Below are positions 25,174 through 34,185 of a stretch of DNA of 64,000 nt, piece by piece; the first letter of the stretch is position 1; every line of letters begins with the position of its first letter. Under the pieces are notes generated by a model. The model made no database searches and was not told the DNA's origin. It was given only the letters and a program-made list of their open reading frames with translations. Origin of the DNA: Cupriavidus sp. WGlv3. GTDB taxonomy: Bacteria > Pseudomonadota > Gammaproteobacteria > Burkholderiales > Burkholderiaceae. Location of the stretch: positions 186,001-250,000 of the forward strand of contig NZ_JALHRX010000008.1 in NCBI RefSeq assembly GCF_023952475.1, given 5' to 3'. The translations under genes and the position numbers were made by a program.

Positions 25174-25810
25174 AGCACGTTGGCGCGCGGCGCTTTCGCG
25201 CTGAAGCGCTGAACGCAGGGCTTGTAGCGGCCGGCATCCCTTGCGACCATCACGTCGAGCAACGGCCGCTCTCTTCATCTCCACCTCCTGGTCCTTCCCT
25301 CGGTTCGCAATCGCCAACGCTCTGGCGCCTCTTTGCGCGCTCCTTGTCCACCATCGGCCACTGCGTGTGCCAAGTCCCCGGGTGGATTCCCCGACATTCC
25401 ATATCGATACGGACACCGCCAGACAGCCATGTCTGCATCTAGGGACTTTCCCGAACCGATCGTTTTCCCGGTTTTTCGATGGCGCGATCCCCGGCATGCT
25501 TGCGGATGCCGTGCGTCGGCCGATTTATGATCCGACGCAAGGTAACTGCCTGATTTCCAAGGGCTCTTGATGCTGCCGAAACCACCATTGATGCCGTCTG
25601 CGCTCCAATCGCGCGTTGTCAGTGGCGGCTATGGCACCAGGTAACGCGGCTGCATGCTGCACAGCCGCGACGAATACGCTTGACTTACCTGATATATCAC
25701 ATACCGTATAGCACTAGAACGGCTCAGCTGTTCTTAGACCGAGAGTCACGCAGAGGCGTCTGAAGGCGCCCATCTTCCACCTTGGCGGTTCGCCGCTATA
25801 AGGAGACATC
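25174..25810. other. 637-bp interval before the oxalate antiporter
   Basis: I see no supportable gene here. The short frames lack ribosome sites and family resemblance. The only clear element is operator H (25690-25716) with TTGACT at 25680, near the right end. The left 450 bases are unexplained; a small RNA or a long 5' leader cannot be excluded. Confidence 0.5.
25690..25716. promoter_or_regulatory. oxalate-regulon operator H (antiporter promoter)
   Basis: TGATATATCACATACCGTAT matches operators D and F exactly over 20 bases and then diverges. TTGACT (25680-25685) is a good -35 10 bases before the core, so the site sits on the promoter. The antiporter ATG lies about 95 bases downstream, after TAAGGAGA. 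Confidence 0.8.
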
Positions 25811-27130
25811 ATGGAATTGCAGCAGAGGGAGTCCACGTCCCGCTTTGCGTCGCCGTGGGTGCAACTGGTATTCGGCGTGATCTGCATGGCGATGATCGCC
25901 AACATGCAGTATGGCTGGACCCTGTTCGTCAACCCGATCGACGACAAATACGGCTGGGGCCGCACCGCGATCCAGGTCGCATTCACCATCTTCGTGGTGA
26001 CTGAAACCTGGTTGGTGCCGATCGAGGGCTACCTCGTCGACAAGTATGGCCCGCGCCCGGTGGTGGTGGGCGGCGGCCTGCTGTGCGCGGTGGCCTGGGC
26101 GCTGAACTCGGTGGCATCCTCGCTGCCCATGCTGTACGTCGCGGCGGCCATTGGCGGCCTGGGCGCGGGCGCGGTGTATGGCACCTGCGTGGGCAATGCG
26201 CTGAAGTGGTTCCCGAATCGCCGCGGCCTGGCGGCGGGGATTACCGCGGCCGGCTTCGGCGCCGGCTCGGCGCTTACCGTGGTGCCGATCGCCAACATGA
26301 TCAAGACCTCGGGCTATGAAGCGGCCTTCCTGTGGTTCGGCCTGGGCCAGGGGCTGGTGGTGTTCATCCTCGGCATGGCCCTGTACCCGCCGTCGGCCAA
26401 GATCCTGAGCGAGGTCAAGAGCACGCTGAAGGCGGCGGCCACCTACAATGCGTCGCCGCGCGAGGTGCTGAAGTCGCCGATCTTCTGGGTCATGTACGCG
26501 ATGTTCGTGATGATGGCCGCCGGCGGCCTGATGGCGACCGCGCAGCTGGGTCCGATCGCCAAGGACTTCGGCCTGCATGAGGCGCCGATCTCCATCCTCG
26601 GCCTGACCCTGCCGGCGCTGACCTTCGCGCTGACCATCGACCGCGTGCTCAATGGCCTGACCCGTCCGTTCTTCGGCTGGATCTCCGACCACATCGGCCG
26701 TGAACGCACCATGTTCTTCGCCTTCGCGGTCGAGGCCGTCGGCATCCTGCTGCTGTCGAAGTACGGCCACCATCCGGTTGCCTTCGTGATCCTGACGGGG
26801 GTGGTGTTCTTCGCCTGGGGCGAGATCTACAGCCTGTTCCCGGCCACCTGCGGCGACACCTTCGGGCCCAAGTTTGCCGCGACCAACGCCGGCCTGCTGT
26901 ACACCGCCAAGGGCACGGCCGCCTTGCTGGTGCCGTTCTCCAGCGTGATCACCGCCGCCACCGGCAGCTGGCACGCGGTGTTCATGGTGGCCTCGGGCAT
27001 GGCGGCATTGACCGCGGCGATGGCGCTGTTCGTGCTCAAGCCGATGCGCGAGGCCCATGCCCGCAAGTACGTGCATGCCAACACCGCTGCGCCGATGGGT
27101 TACCGTACCGTGCCCGAAGACCTGACCTGA
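25811..27130 (+). CDS. oxlT: oxalate:formate antiporter (MFS, OFA family)
   Basis: A 439-residue major-facilitator protein with 12 predicted membrane helices. The OFA branch is indicated by the N-terminal FGVICMAMIANMQYGWTLFVNP helix, DKYGPRPVVVGGG in the first cytoplasmic loop, GWISDHIGRERTM in the central loop, and LLYTAKGTAALLVPF in the eleventh helix. The lysine of that last motif (K367) is at the position where OxlT carries its essential oxalate-binding lysine. It would exchange external oxalate for internal formate. A TAAGGAGA ribosome site and operator H precede it, and the formate dehydrogenase genes begin 182 bases downstream with no terminator visible. The antiport direction is inferred from context. 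Confidence 0.88.
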   Translation: MELQQRESTSRFASPWVQLVFGVICMAMIANMQYGWTLFVNPIDDKYGWGRTAIQVAFTIFVVTETWLVPIEGYLVDKYGPRPVVVGGGLLCAVAWALNSVASSLPMLYVAAAIGGLGAGAVYGTCVGNALKWFPNRRGLAAGITAAGFGAGSALTVVPIANMIKTSGYEAAFLWFGLGQGLVVFILGMALYPPSAKILSEVKSTLKAAATYNASPREVLKSPIFWVMYAMFVMMAAGGLMATAQLGPIAKDFGLHEAPISILGLTLPALTFALTIDRVLNGLTRPFFGWISDHIGRERTMFFAFAVEAVGILLLSKYGHHPVAFVILTGVVFFAWGEIYSLFPATCGDTFGPKFAATNAGLLYTAKGTAALLVPFSSVITAATGSWHAVFMVASGMAALTAAMALFVLKPMREAHARKYVHANTAAPMGYRTVPEDLT

Positions 27131-27312
27131 TGAAGAAAGCAGTACGGCGCCACCGGCGCCGGCAGTACCCGGGCGCGTGCGGCTGCGATGCCTGCACAGC
27201 CGCCGCGCCCGGTAGCACAATACGACAACAACAAGGCACGACAGGAGGGCGGCCTGCCGGGCGCCTTCCTGATCGCGCAGCGCAACCCCACAAACAAACA
27301 TCCAGGCACGCC

Positions 27313-29022
27313 ATGAACCAGGTTGTCATTCCCCTCGAGGCCACCGGCCTCAGCCGGCAGCGCAAGCGCCGCCAGCCCAAGGGCCGGCAGGTCGACGCGG
27401 CCGCGCTGGCCGAAGTGCGCGTGGCGCTGGGCGACATGCCCCGCCGGCGCGACCTGCTGATCGAACACCTGCACTGCATCAGCGACCGCTACGGCCAGCT
27501 TGCCATGCCGCACCTGGTCGCGCTGGCCAGCGAGCTGCGGCTGTCGATGACCGAGGTCTACGAGGTCGCCACCTTCTACCACCACTTCGACGTGGTGCGC
27601 GAGGATGCCGACGGCCAGATCGCGCCGCCGCCCGCGCTGACCGTGCGCGTATGCGAGGGCATTGCCTGCGAGCTGGCCGGTGCGCAGGCGCTGATCGACA
27701 AGCTGCCGGCGCTGCTCGGCACCGAGGTGCGCGTGATCGCCGCCCCCTGCATCGGCCGCTGCGAGAAGGCGCCGGCCGCGCTGGTCGGGCAGAACCCGGT
27801 CGATGCGGCGACGGCCGAGGCCATCGGTGCCGCCGTGCAGGCCAAAGCGGTGCGCCATGCGCCCGAACCGCATATCGACTATGACGCTTACCGGCGCGAC
27901 GGCGGCTATGCCGTGCTGAAGGCGCTGGCCGGCGGCGGGCTCGACCCGGCCGCGGTGCTGGCCACGATGGAGGATTCCGGCCTGCGCGGCCTGGGCGGCG
28001 CGGGCTTCCCCACCGGGCGCAAATGGCGCATCGTGCGCGGCGAAGCCGCGCCGCGGCTGATGGCGGTCAATATCGACGAGGGCGAGCCCGGCACCTTCAA
28101 GGACCGCGTCTACCTGGAACGCGATCCGCACCGTTTCCTCGAGGGCATGCTGATCGCGGCGCATGTGGTCGATGTGGCGGCGATCTACATCTACCTGCGC
28201 GACGAATATGCCGGCTGCCGCGCGCTGCTGGCCGAAGCCTTGCAGCAGCTGCAGCAGGACCCTCCGGTCCCGGGCCTGCCGCGCATCGAGCTGCGCCGCG
28301 GCGCGGGCGCGTATATCTGCGGCGAAGAATCGGCGATGATCGAATCGATCGAAGGCAAGCGCGGCATGCCGCGGCTGCGCCCGCCCTATGTGGCGCAGGT
28401 GGGCCTGTTCGGCCGGCCGACGCTGGAGCACAACTTCGAAACCCTGTACTGGGTGCGCGACATCCTCGAGAAGGGCGCCGAGTGGTTTGCCTCGCAAGGG
28501 CGCAACGGGCGCAAGGGGCTGCGTTCGTTCTCGGTCTCGGGCCGGGTCAAACGACCTGGCGTGCACCTGGCGCCGGCCGGGATCACGGTGCGCGAGCTGA
28601 TCGACGAATACTGCGGCGGCATGCTCGACGGCCATGCGTTCTACGGCTACCTGCCGGGCGGCGCGTCGGGCGGCATCCTGCCGGCGGCGATGGGCAATAT
28701 CCCGCTCGACTTCGACACGCTGCAGCCCTACGGCTGCTTTATCGGCTCGGCCGCAATCGTGATCCTGTCCGACCACGACAGCGCCACGCAGGCGGCGCGC
28801 AATCTGATGCACTTCTTCAAGCATGAGTCGTGCGGGCAATGCACGCCGTGCCGCACCGGCACGGCCAAGACGCTCGACCTGATCCGCCAGCCCAAGTGGG
28901 ACCTGGCGGCGCTGGATGACCTGTCCGCGGTGATGCGCGATGCCTCGATCTGCGGCCTGGGACAGGCCGCGCCGAACCCCGTCGACTGCGTGATCAAGTA
29001 CTTCCCGCACGAACTGGCCTGA
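27313..29022 (+). CDS. fdwB: formate dehydrogenase NAD-binding subunit, fused NuoE/NuoF type
   Basis: A 569-residue diaphorase subunit. Residues about 25-175 are a NuoE-like thioredoxin-fold domain with four 2Fe-2S cysteines (C114, C119, C146, C150). Residues about 190-569 are NuoF-like, with the FMN/NADH site GLRGLGGAGFPTGRKWR and GAYICGEESAMIESIEGKRG, and a 4Fe-4S set C507, C510, C513, C547 (SCGQCTPCRTG). In Fds-type enzymes these are two polypeptides; here they are one, as in the FdwB/FdhB type. It passes electrons from the alpha subunit to NAD+. ATG 27313 begins a typical NuoE N terminus. The stop is 26 bases before fdwA. Confidence 0.9.
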   Translation: MNQVVIPLEATGLSRQRKRRQPKGRQVDAAALAEVRVALGDMPRRRDLLIEHLHCISDRYGQLAMPHLVALASELRLSMTEVYEVATFYHHFDVVREDADGQIAPPPALTVRVCEGIACELAGAQALIDKLPALLGTEVRVIAAPCIGRCEKAPAALVGQNPVDAATAEAIGAAVQAKAVRHAPEPHIDYDAYRRDGGYAVLKALAGGGLDPAAVLATMEDSGLRGLGGAGFPTGRKWRIVRGEAAPRLMAVNIDEGEPGTFKDRVYLERDPHRFLEGMLIAAHVVDVAAIYIYLRDEYAGCRALLAEALQQLQQDPPVPGLPRIELRRGAGAYICGEESAMIESIEGKRGMPRLRPPYVAQVGLFGRPTLEHNFETLYWVRDILEKGAEWFASQGRNGRKGLRSFSVSGRVKRPGVHLAPAGITVRELIDEYCGGMLDGHAFYGYLPGGASGGILPAAMGNIPLDFDTLQPYGCFIGSAAIVILSDHDSATQAARNLMHFFKHESCGQCTPCRTGTAKTLDLIRQPKWDLAALDDLSAVMRDASICGLGQAAPNPVDCVIKYFPHELA

Positions 29023-29048
29023 TGCTGGCCCGAGCCTGAGAGACAGAC

Positions 29049-31871
29049 ATGAATGCACTGACCCGCGCCGAACGCGCGCTAGTCGAATCCGCCGAGCCAG
29101 CCGTCACCTTCACCCTCAACGGCCGTGAAGTCAGCGCGCAGCCCGGCGAAAGCCTGCTGAAGGTGGCGCAGCGCGAAGGCTTCGACGTGCCGCACCTGTG
29201 CTACAAGGACGGCCTCGAGCCCGCCGGCAACTGCCGCGCCTGCATGGTCGAGATCCAGGGCGAGCGCGTGCTGGCGCCGTCCTGCTGCCGCTATCCCGCC
29301 GCAGGCATGCAGGTGCAGACCGAATCCGAGCGCGCCCGCCGGGCCCAGCGCACGGTGCTGGAACTGCTGCAGTCGGACATGCCGGAAGCGGAATACACGC
29401 GCCACAACGAGCTTGACCAATGGGCCGCCCGGCTGGAAGTCGGCAAGCCGCGCTTCGCCCCGCGCGAGCGCGTGGCGGCGGACCTGTCGCACCCGGCCAT
29501 CGCGGTCAACCTGGATGCCTGCATCCAGTGCACCCGCTGCCTGCGCGCCTGCCGCGACGAACAGGTCAACGACGTGATCGGGCTGGCACTGCGCGGCGAC
29601 GACGCTCGCATCGTGTTCGACATGGACGATCCGATGGGCGCCTCCACCTGCGTCGCCTGCGGCGAATGCGTGCAGGCCTGCCCGACCGGCGCGCTGATGC
29701 CCGCGCGCGATGCGGCGCTGGCGGTGCCCGACAAGCAGGTGGAGTCGGTGTGCCCGTACTGCGGCGTCGGCTGCCAGCTGACCTACAACGTCAAGGACAA
29801 CCGTATCCTGTTCGTGGAAGGGCGCGATGGCCCGGCCAACCACCAGCGCCTGTGCGTGAAGGGCCGCTACGGCTTCGACTACGTCCAGCATCCGCAGCGG
29901 CTGACGGTGCCGCTGGTGCGCCGCGACGGCGTGCCGAAGCAGGGTGATTTCGTCATGGACCCGGACCACGTCATGGACGTGTTCCGCGAAGCCAGCTGGG
30001 AAGAAGCGCTGGCGCTGGCCGGCGGCAAGCTGGCGCAGATCCGCGACACCCATGGCAAGCGCGCGCTGGCCGGGTTTGGCTCGGCCAAGGGCAGCAATGA
30101 AGAGGCCTACCTGTTCCAGAAGCTAGTGCGCACCGGCTTCGGCAGCAACAACGTCGACCACTGCACGCGGCTGTGCCATGCCTCGTCGGTGGCGGCGCTG
30201 CTGGAAGGGATCGGCTCGGGCGCGGTGTCGAACCCGGTGATGGATGTCGACAAGGCCGAGGTGGTGATCGTGATCGGCGCCAACCCGACCGTGAACCACC
30301 CGGTCGCGGCCAGCTGGATCAAGAACGCCGTGAAGAACGGCACCAAGCTGATCGTGGCCGATCCGCGCCGCTCCGACCTGGCGCGCTTCGCCTGGCGCTT
30401 CCTGCAGTTCAAGCCCGATGCCGACGTGGCGCTGCTCAACGCGATGATGCATGTGATCGTCAACGAGGGCCTGGTCGACCAGGACTTCATCGACAGCCGC
30501 ACCATCGGCTTCGACGAGCTGCAGCGCAACGTGGCGGCGTACAGCCCCGAGCTGATGGCGCCGATCTGCGGCATCGACGCCGAAACCATCCGCGAGGTCG
30601 CGCGGGTCTATGCCACCGCGAACAGTTCGATGATCCTGTGGGGCATGGGCGTGTCGCAGCACGTGCATGGCACCGACAACGCGCGCTGCCTGATCGCGCT
30701 GGCGCTGATGACCGGCCAGATCGGCCGGCCCGGCACCGGGCTGCATCCGCTGCGCGGGCAGAACAACGTGCAGGGCGCTTCCGACGCGGGGCTGATCCCG
30801 ATGATGTATCCGGACTACCGGCGCGTCGACGATCCGCTGGCGATCGCCAGCTTCGAGGCGCTGTGGGGCATGCCGCTGGACCGCCAGCCCGGCCTGACCG
30901 TGGTCGAGGTGATGCAGGCGATCGAGCGCGGCGAAGTGCGCGGCATGTACATCATGGGCGAGAACCCGGCGATGTCCGACCCCGACGCCGAGCATGCGCG
31001 CGAAGCGCTGGCCTCGCTCGACCACCTGGTGGTGCAGGACATCTTCCTCACCGAGACCGCGTACCTGGCCGACGTGGTGCTGCCGGCCTCGGCCTTCCCC
31101 GAAAAGACCGGCACCTTCACCAACACCGACCGCACCGTGCAGCTCGGACGGCAGGCGCTGAATCCGCCGGGGCAGGCGCGCCAGGACCTGTGGATCGTCC
31201 AGCGGATGGCGGCACAGCTGGGGCTGGACTGGCGCTACGACAGCGTCGAGGACGTGTTCAACGAGATGCGGCAGGCGATGCCGAGCATCGGCGGCGTGAC
31301 CTGGGAGCGGCTGGAGCGCGAACACGCGGTGACGTATCCGTGCAAGGAAGAGGGCGATCCGGGCGAGCCGGTGATCTTCACCGACAGCTTCCCGACCGCG
31401 ACGGGGCGGGGCCGTTTCGTGCAGGCCGATATCATTCCGGCGGCCGAGCGGCCCGATGCCGACTACCCGATGGTGCTGATCACCGGGCGCCAGCTCGAGC
31501 ACTGGCATACCGGCAGCATGACGCGGCGCGCCGGCGTGCTCGACGCGATCGAGCCGGACCCGGTGGCGCTGGTGCATCCGCTGGACCTCGACGCGCTCGG
31601 CGGCACGCCCGGCGGCGTGGTCACGCTGTCGTCGCGGCGCGGCGAGGTCACGCTTTATGCCCGCGCCGATGCCGGCACGCCGCGCGGCGCCGTGTTCGTA
31701 CCGTTCTGCTACTACGAGGCGGCGATCAACAAGCTGACCAACGCGGCGCTGGACCCGTTCGGCAAGATTCCCGAGTTCAAGTATTGCGCGATCAGGATGA
31801 CGGCGGGTGGAGCGGTGCCGGTGCAGTCTAGCTATGGCGGCGGACAGATCCTCGAGCCCGCTTCGGCCTAG
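29049..31871 (+). CDS. fdwA: NAD-dependent formate dehydrogenase catalytic (Mo/W) subunit
   Basis: A 940-residue cytoplasmic subunit that oxidises formate to CO2. From the N terminus: a 2Fe-2S ferredoxin domain (C51, C62, C65, C79/C80), two 4Fe-4S clusters (C158, C161, C164, C168 and C201, C204, C207, C211), a further 4Fe-4S cluster (C235, C238, C242, C269), then the bis-MGD domain. The metal ligand is C376 in HCTRLCHAS, a cysteine rather than selenocysteine, with H377 next to it. The C terminus is the molybdopterin dinucleotide-binding domain (TGRQLEHWHTGSMTRRAG). Sequence alone cannot show whether W or Mo is bound; the fdw name follows the two-gene Cupriavidus type. Confidence 0.93.
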   Translation: MNALTRAERALVESAEPAVTFTLNGREVSAQPGESLLKVAQREGFDVPHLCYKDGLEPAGNCRACMVEIQGERVLAPSCCRYPAAGMQVQTESERARRAQRTVLELLQSDMPEAEYTRHNELDQWAARLEVGKPRFAPRERVAADLSHPAIAVNLDACIQCTRCLRACRDEQVNDVIGLALRGDDARIVFDMDDPMGASTCVACGECVQACPTGALMPARDAALAVPDKQVESVCPYCGVGCQLTYNVKDNRILFVEGRDGPANHQRLCVKGRYGFDYVQHPQRLTVPLVRRDGVPKQGDFVMDPDHVMDVFREASWEEALALAGGKLAQIRDTHGKRALAGFGSAKGSNEEAYLFQKLVRTGFGSNNVDHCTRLCHASSVAALLEGIGSGAVSNPVMDVDKAEVVIVIGANPTVNHPVAASWIKNAVKNGTKLIVADPRRSDLARFAWRFLQFKPDADVALLNAMMHVIVNEGLVDQDFIDSRTIGFDELQRNVAAYSPELMAPICGIDAETIREVARVYATANSSMILWGMGVSQHVHGTDNARCLIALALMTGQIGRPGTGLHPLRGQNNVQGASDAGLIPMMYPDYRRVDDPLAIASFEALWGMPLDRQPGLTVVEVMQAIERGEVRGMYIMGENPAMSDPDAEHAREALASLDHLVVQDIFLTETAYLADVVLPASAFPEKTGTFTNTDRTVQLGRQALNPPGQARQDLWIVQRMAAQLGLDWRYDSVEDVFNEMRQAMPSIGGVTWERLEREHAVTYPCKEEGDPGEPVIFTDSFPTATGRGRFVQADIIPAAERPDADYPMVLITGRQLEHWHTGSMTRRAGVLDAIEPDPVALVHPLDLDALGGTPGGVVTLSSRRGEVTLYARADAGTPRGAVFVPFCYYEAAINKLTNAALDPFGKIPEFKYCAIRMTAGGAVPVQSSYGGGQILEPASA

Positions 31872-31882
31872 CCGCGAGGACC

Positions 31883-31915
31883 GGTGGTGTTTCGCATCGC
31901 AGGCGGGACACCACC
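31883..31915. terminator. bidirectional hairpin between fdwA and the TonB receptor gene
   Basis: GGTGGTGT (31883-31890) pairs with ACACCACC (31908-31915) around a 17-base loop between two convergent genes. There is no T run on either side, so termination may need Rho or be inefficient. Confidence 0.5.
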
Positions 31916-31921
31916 CCAGCC

Positions 31922-34042
31922 TCAATAATTCATCGTCACATTGAGCATGGCGACGCGCGGATTGCCAACCGGCAGCACGTTGTTGTTCAGGCCGCCCGCG
32001 TAGTACATCTTGTCGAACACGTTCTTGACGTTGAATGCCGCGCGCCAGTGCGAGGCCACGTAGCCGACGGCAAGATCGGCGACGGCATAACCCGGCACGG
32101 TGTAGTTGAAGCTGTAGCCGCGCTTGGCGCTCTCGCCGCGCACGCCGGCACCGACATACCAACCGGCCAGCGCGCCGCGCAGGCGATACTGGCTCCAGAG
32201 CGAGAAGCTGTGCCGGGGCACGCTGTTCAGCGGCTTGCCGACGTTGGCGGCGGTAGTGTCCTCGGTGACTTCGCTGGCGATGTAGGCGTAGGCCGCCGAT
32301 ACGCTGAGGCCATTGCCGAGATCCTGCGTCAGTTCCACTTCCAGCCCGCGCGAGCGCTGCTCGCCCACGGCCATGCTGAAACCCGTGTTGACCGGATCGC
32401 TGCCGAGCACATTGGTGCGCGTCAGGTCGAACGCCGCCAGCGTCAGCAGGCCGGACTTGTCCGGCATGTCGAACTTGACGCCGACCTCGTACTGGCGACC
32501 CTTCTCGGGCTTGAAGGTGGCGCCGCTGACATCGGTGCCGGCGTTGGGCAGGAACGACGTGGCGAAGCTCGCGTACGGTCGCGCCCAGTGCGTCAGGTCG
32601 TACATCACGCCGGCGCTGCCGGTGACGGCGTTGTTGTCATTGTCGGTACGCGACGAGGCGAGCCGGTCGGTTGTGCCCGTCCGCGCGGATTCGTAGCGCA
32701 CGCCGCCGGTGACGGTCCAGTGCTGCCCGATGCGGACCTGGTCGCGCAGGTAAAGGCCCAGCGCATCCAGCGTATCGGTCGCATCCACGCTATAGGCGGA
32801 AGGGCAGTTGATGCTGGCGCCATAGACCGGGCTGTAGACGTTCAGCGCGGCCACGCGGCACGTCTTCTGCAGGCGGTCTTCCTTGGTATGCCGGTAGTCG
32901 ATGCCGAAGGTCACGCTGTGGGCGTGCCCCGTGAACGCAAAAGTCCGCTGCACGTTGGTGTCGACGCCGAACGAATTGCCCGAAAAATTCTGCTGCGTGC
33001 CGCTGCGGTTCATCGACTGGCTGTTGAGCGCCATGGTGCCGGCCGATACCAGCGTACCGGTCAGCGACGAGGTCTGGTAGCGCAGGTTCTGGTTCAGGGT
33101 CCAGCCCGAGTCGAAGCGGTGCGTCAGCGCGTAGCCGATGCGGTTCTGCTCGCCGTCATAGGACGGCGCATCCGGTTCGCCGATAAAGCGGTTGGCCGGC
33201 ACCACGCCATTGCGGTTCGGCACCAGCGTGCCATTCACGGGCAGGCCCTGCTGGCGCACGTAGTTGCGCTGGTTGTGGCTGGCCAGGATGGTGAAGTCCG
33301 TGCGCGCGCCGAGGTCGAGCGTCAGCGACGGCGCGATCCAGCGGTTGCGATACCAGACAAAGTCGGTCGGATCGTCGCTGTTCATCATCAGCCCGTTCAG
33401 GCGGAACGCGGCCTTGCTGTCTTTGGCCAGCGGCGTGCCCACATCGACCGTCATCTGCCGGAAGCCATAGTTGCCGACGGTCAGGCCCAGTTCGCCAAAC
33501 AGTTCCGCGCGCGGGCGCTTGCTGACCATGTTGACCAGGCCGCCGGGCTGCACCGCGCCGAACAGTATCGAGGCCGGCCCCTTGAGCACTTCCACGCGCT
33601 CCACGCCGAACAGTTCCTGCGCCACGCGGTTGTTGCTGTCGACCAGCAGCCCGTCGGCAAAGATCGATTCCGAGGCACGCTGGCCGCGGATGATGAAGTC
33701 GTCCCAGCCGCGCCTGCCAAAGGTGTTGGTGACTACGCCGGCCGAGTTCTGCAGCGCGTCGCTGAGGTTCTGCGCCTGCTGGCTGTCGAGCAGGTCGCGC
33801 GTGATTACGGTGATCGATTGCGCGGCGTCGGCCGCGGCTTCGCCCGACTTGGTCACGCCGGCCGCCCGGCGCGTGGCGAAACCGATGTCGGTCTGCCCGT
33901 CAGCGGCGGCGCTGACCGTCACGGACGGCAGCGTGGCGGGTTCTTCGGCGGCGTGGGAGACAACGGCAGGCAGGAGCAGGGAACTGGCAGCAGCGGGTAT
34001 GGCAAGACGGCGGAAAAGCATGACGGCCCGGGACGAAAGCAA
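31922..34042 (-). CDS. TonB-dependent siderophore receptor
   Basis: A 706-residue outer-membrane receptor. An N-terminal signal peptide (about residues 1-31) is followed by a TonB-box region (TLPSVTVSAA), the plug domain (about 60-170, including ITVITRDLLDSQQAQNLSDAL and RGQRASESIFADG), and a 22-strand barrel ending in the aromatic-terminated VAMLNVTMNY. It imports a ferric siderophore, most like the FhuA/FpvA-type hydroxamate group, powered by TonB-ExbBD from elsewhere. A Fur-box-like dyad lies 20-34 bases upstream. No siderophore biosynthesis or periplasmic-binding gene is adjacent, so it probably serves for xenosiderophores. Confidence 0.92.
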   Translation of the reverse strand: MLSSRAVMLFRRLAIPAAASSLLLPAVVSHAAEEPATLPSVTVSAAADGQTDIGFATRRAAGVTKSGEAAADAAQSITVITRDLLDSQQAQNLSDALQNSAGVVTNTFGRRGWDDFIIRGQRASESIFADGLLVDSNNRVAQELFGVERVEVLKGPASILFGAVQPGGLVNMVSKRPRAELFGELGLTVGNYGFRQMTVDVGTPLAKDSKAAFRLNGLMMNSDDPTDFVWYRNRWIAPSLTLDLGARTDFTILASHNQRNYVRQQGLPVNGTLVPNRNGVVPANRFIGEPDAPSYDGEQNRIGYALTHRFDSGWTLNQNLRYQTSSLTGTLVSAGTMALNSQSMNRSGTQQNFSGNSFGVDTNVQRTFAFTGHAHSVTFGIDYRHTKEDRLQKTCRVAALNVYSPVYGASINCPSAYSVDATDTLDALGLYLRDQVRIGQHWTVTGGVRYESARTGTTDRLASSRTDNDNNAVTGSAGVMYDLTHWARPYASFATSFLPNAGTDVSGATFKPEKGRQYEVGVKFDMPDKSGLLTLAAFDLTRTNVLGSDPVNTGFSMAVGEQRSRGLEVELTQDLGNGLSVSAAYAYIASEVTEDTTAANVGKPLNSVPRHSFSLWSQYRLRGALAGWYVGAGVRGESAKRGYSFNYTVPGYAVADLAVGYVASHWRAAFNVKNVFDKMYYAGGLNNNVLPVGNPRVAMLNVTMNY

Positions 34043-34061
34043 CGAAAGGCCGAATAATAGA

Positions 34062-34076
34062 TGAGAATAATTCTTG
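34062..34076. promoter_or_regulatory. Fur-box-like dyad before the TonB receptor
   Basis: TGAGAATAATTCTTG is an imperfect 7-1-7 type dyad (GAGAAT/ATTCTT) matching the Fur consensus style, 20 bases before the receptor start. Iron repression is expected. Confidence 0.65.
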
Positions 34077-34132
34077 TTTCTAGAAATTTTATCGGCGCAT
34101 GGAAAGTTGCTTCGTCAACATGCTGAAACAAG

Positions 34133-34172
34133 CGAAATGGCGAAATCGCGAAATCGCGAAATCGCGAAATGG
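34133..34172. repeat. tandem octamer repeat CGAAATCG/CGAAATGG
   Basis: Five contiguous 8-base units: CGAAATGG, three copies of CGAAATCG, then CGAAATGG. They fill 40 bases between the receptor promoter and the end of the AI-2E-type permease gene, 14 bases past that gene's stop. Copy number may vary by slippage. Confidence 0.85.
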
Positions 34173-34185
34173 CAGCGTGGGCCGG

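Noticed and set aside
27100..29058. A 652-residue leftward open frame opposite fdwB.
   Set aside because: It is the antisense of a gene with full NuoE/NuoF motifs; it has no motif or start site of its own.
30123..32162. A 679-residue leftward open frame opposite fdwA.
   Set aside because: Antisense of the formate dehydrogenase alpha gene, and runs into the TonB receptor gene in a different frame.
32048..34057. A 669-residue rightward open frame opposite the TonB receptor.
   Set aside because: The leftward receptor has a signal peptide, plug and barrel; this frame has none and is a shadow.
34133..34172. A CRISPR-like array at the octamer repeats.
   Set aside because: Units are 8 bases, contiguous and without spacers, so this is simple tandem repetition. 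No CRISPR array or cas gene is seen anywhere in the window.
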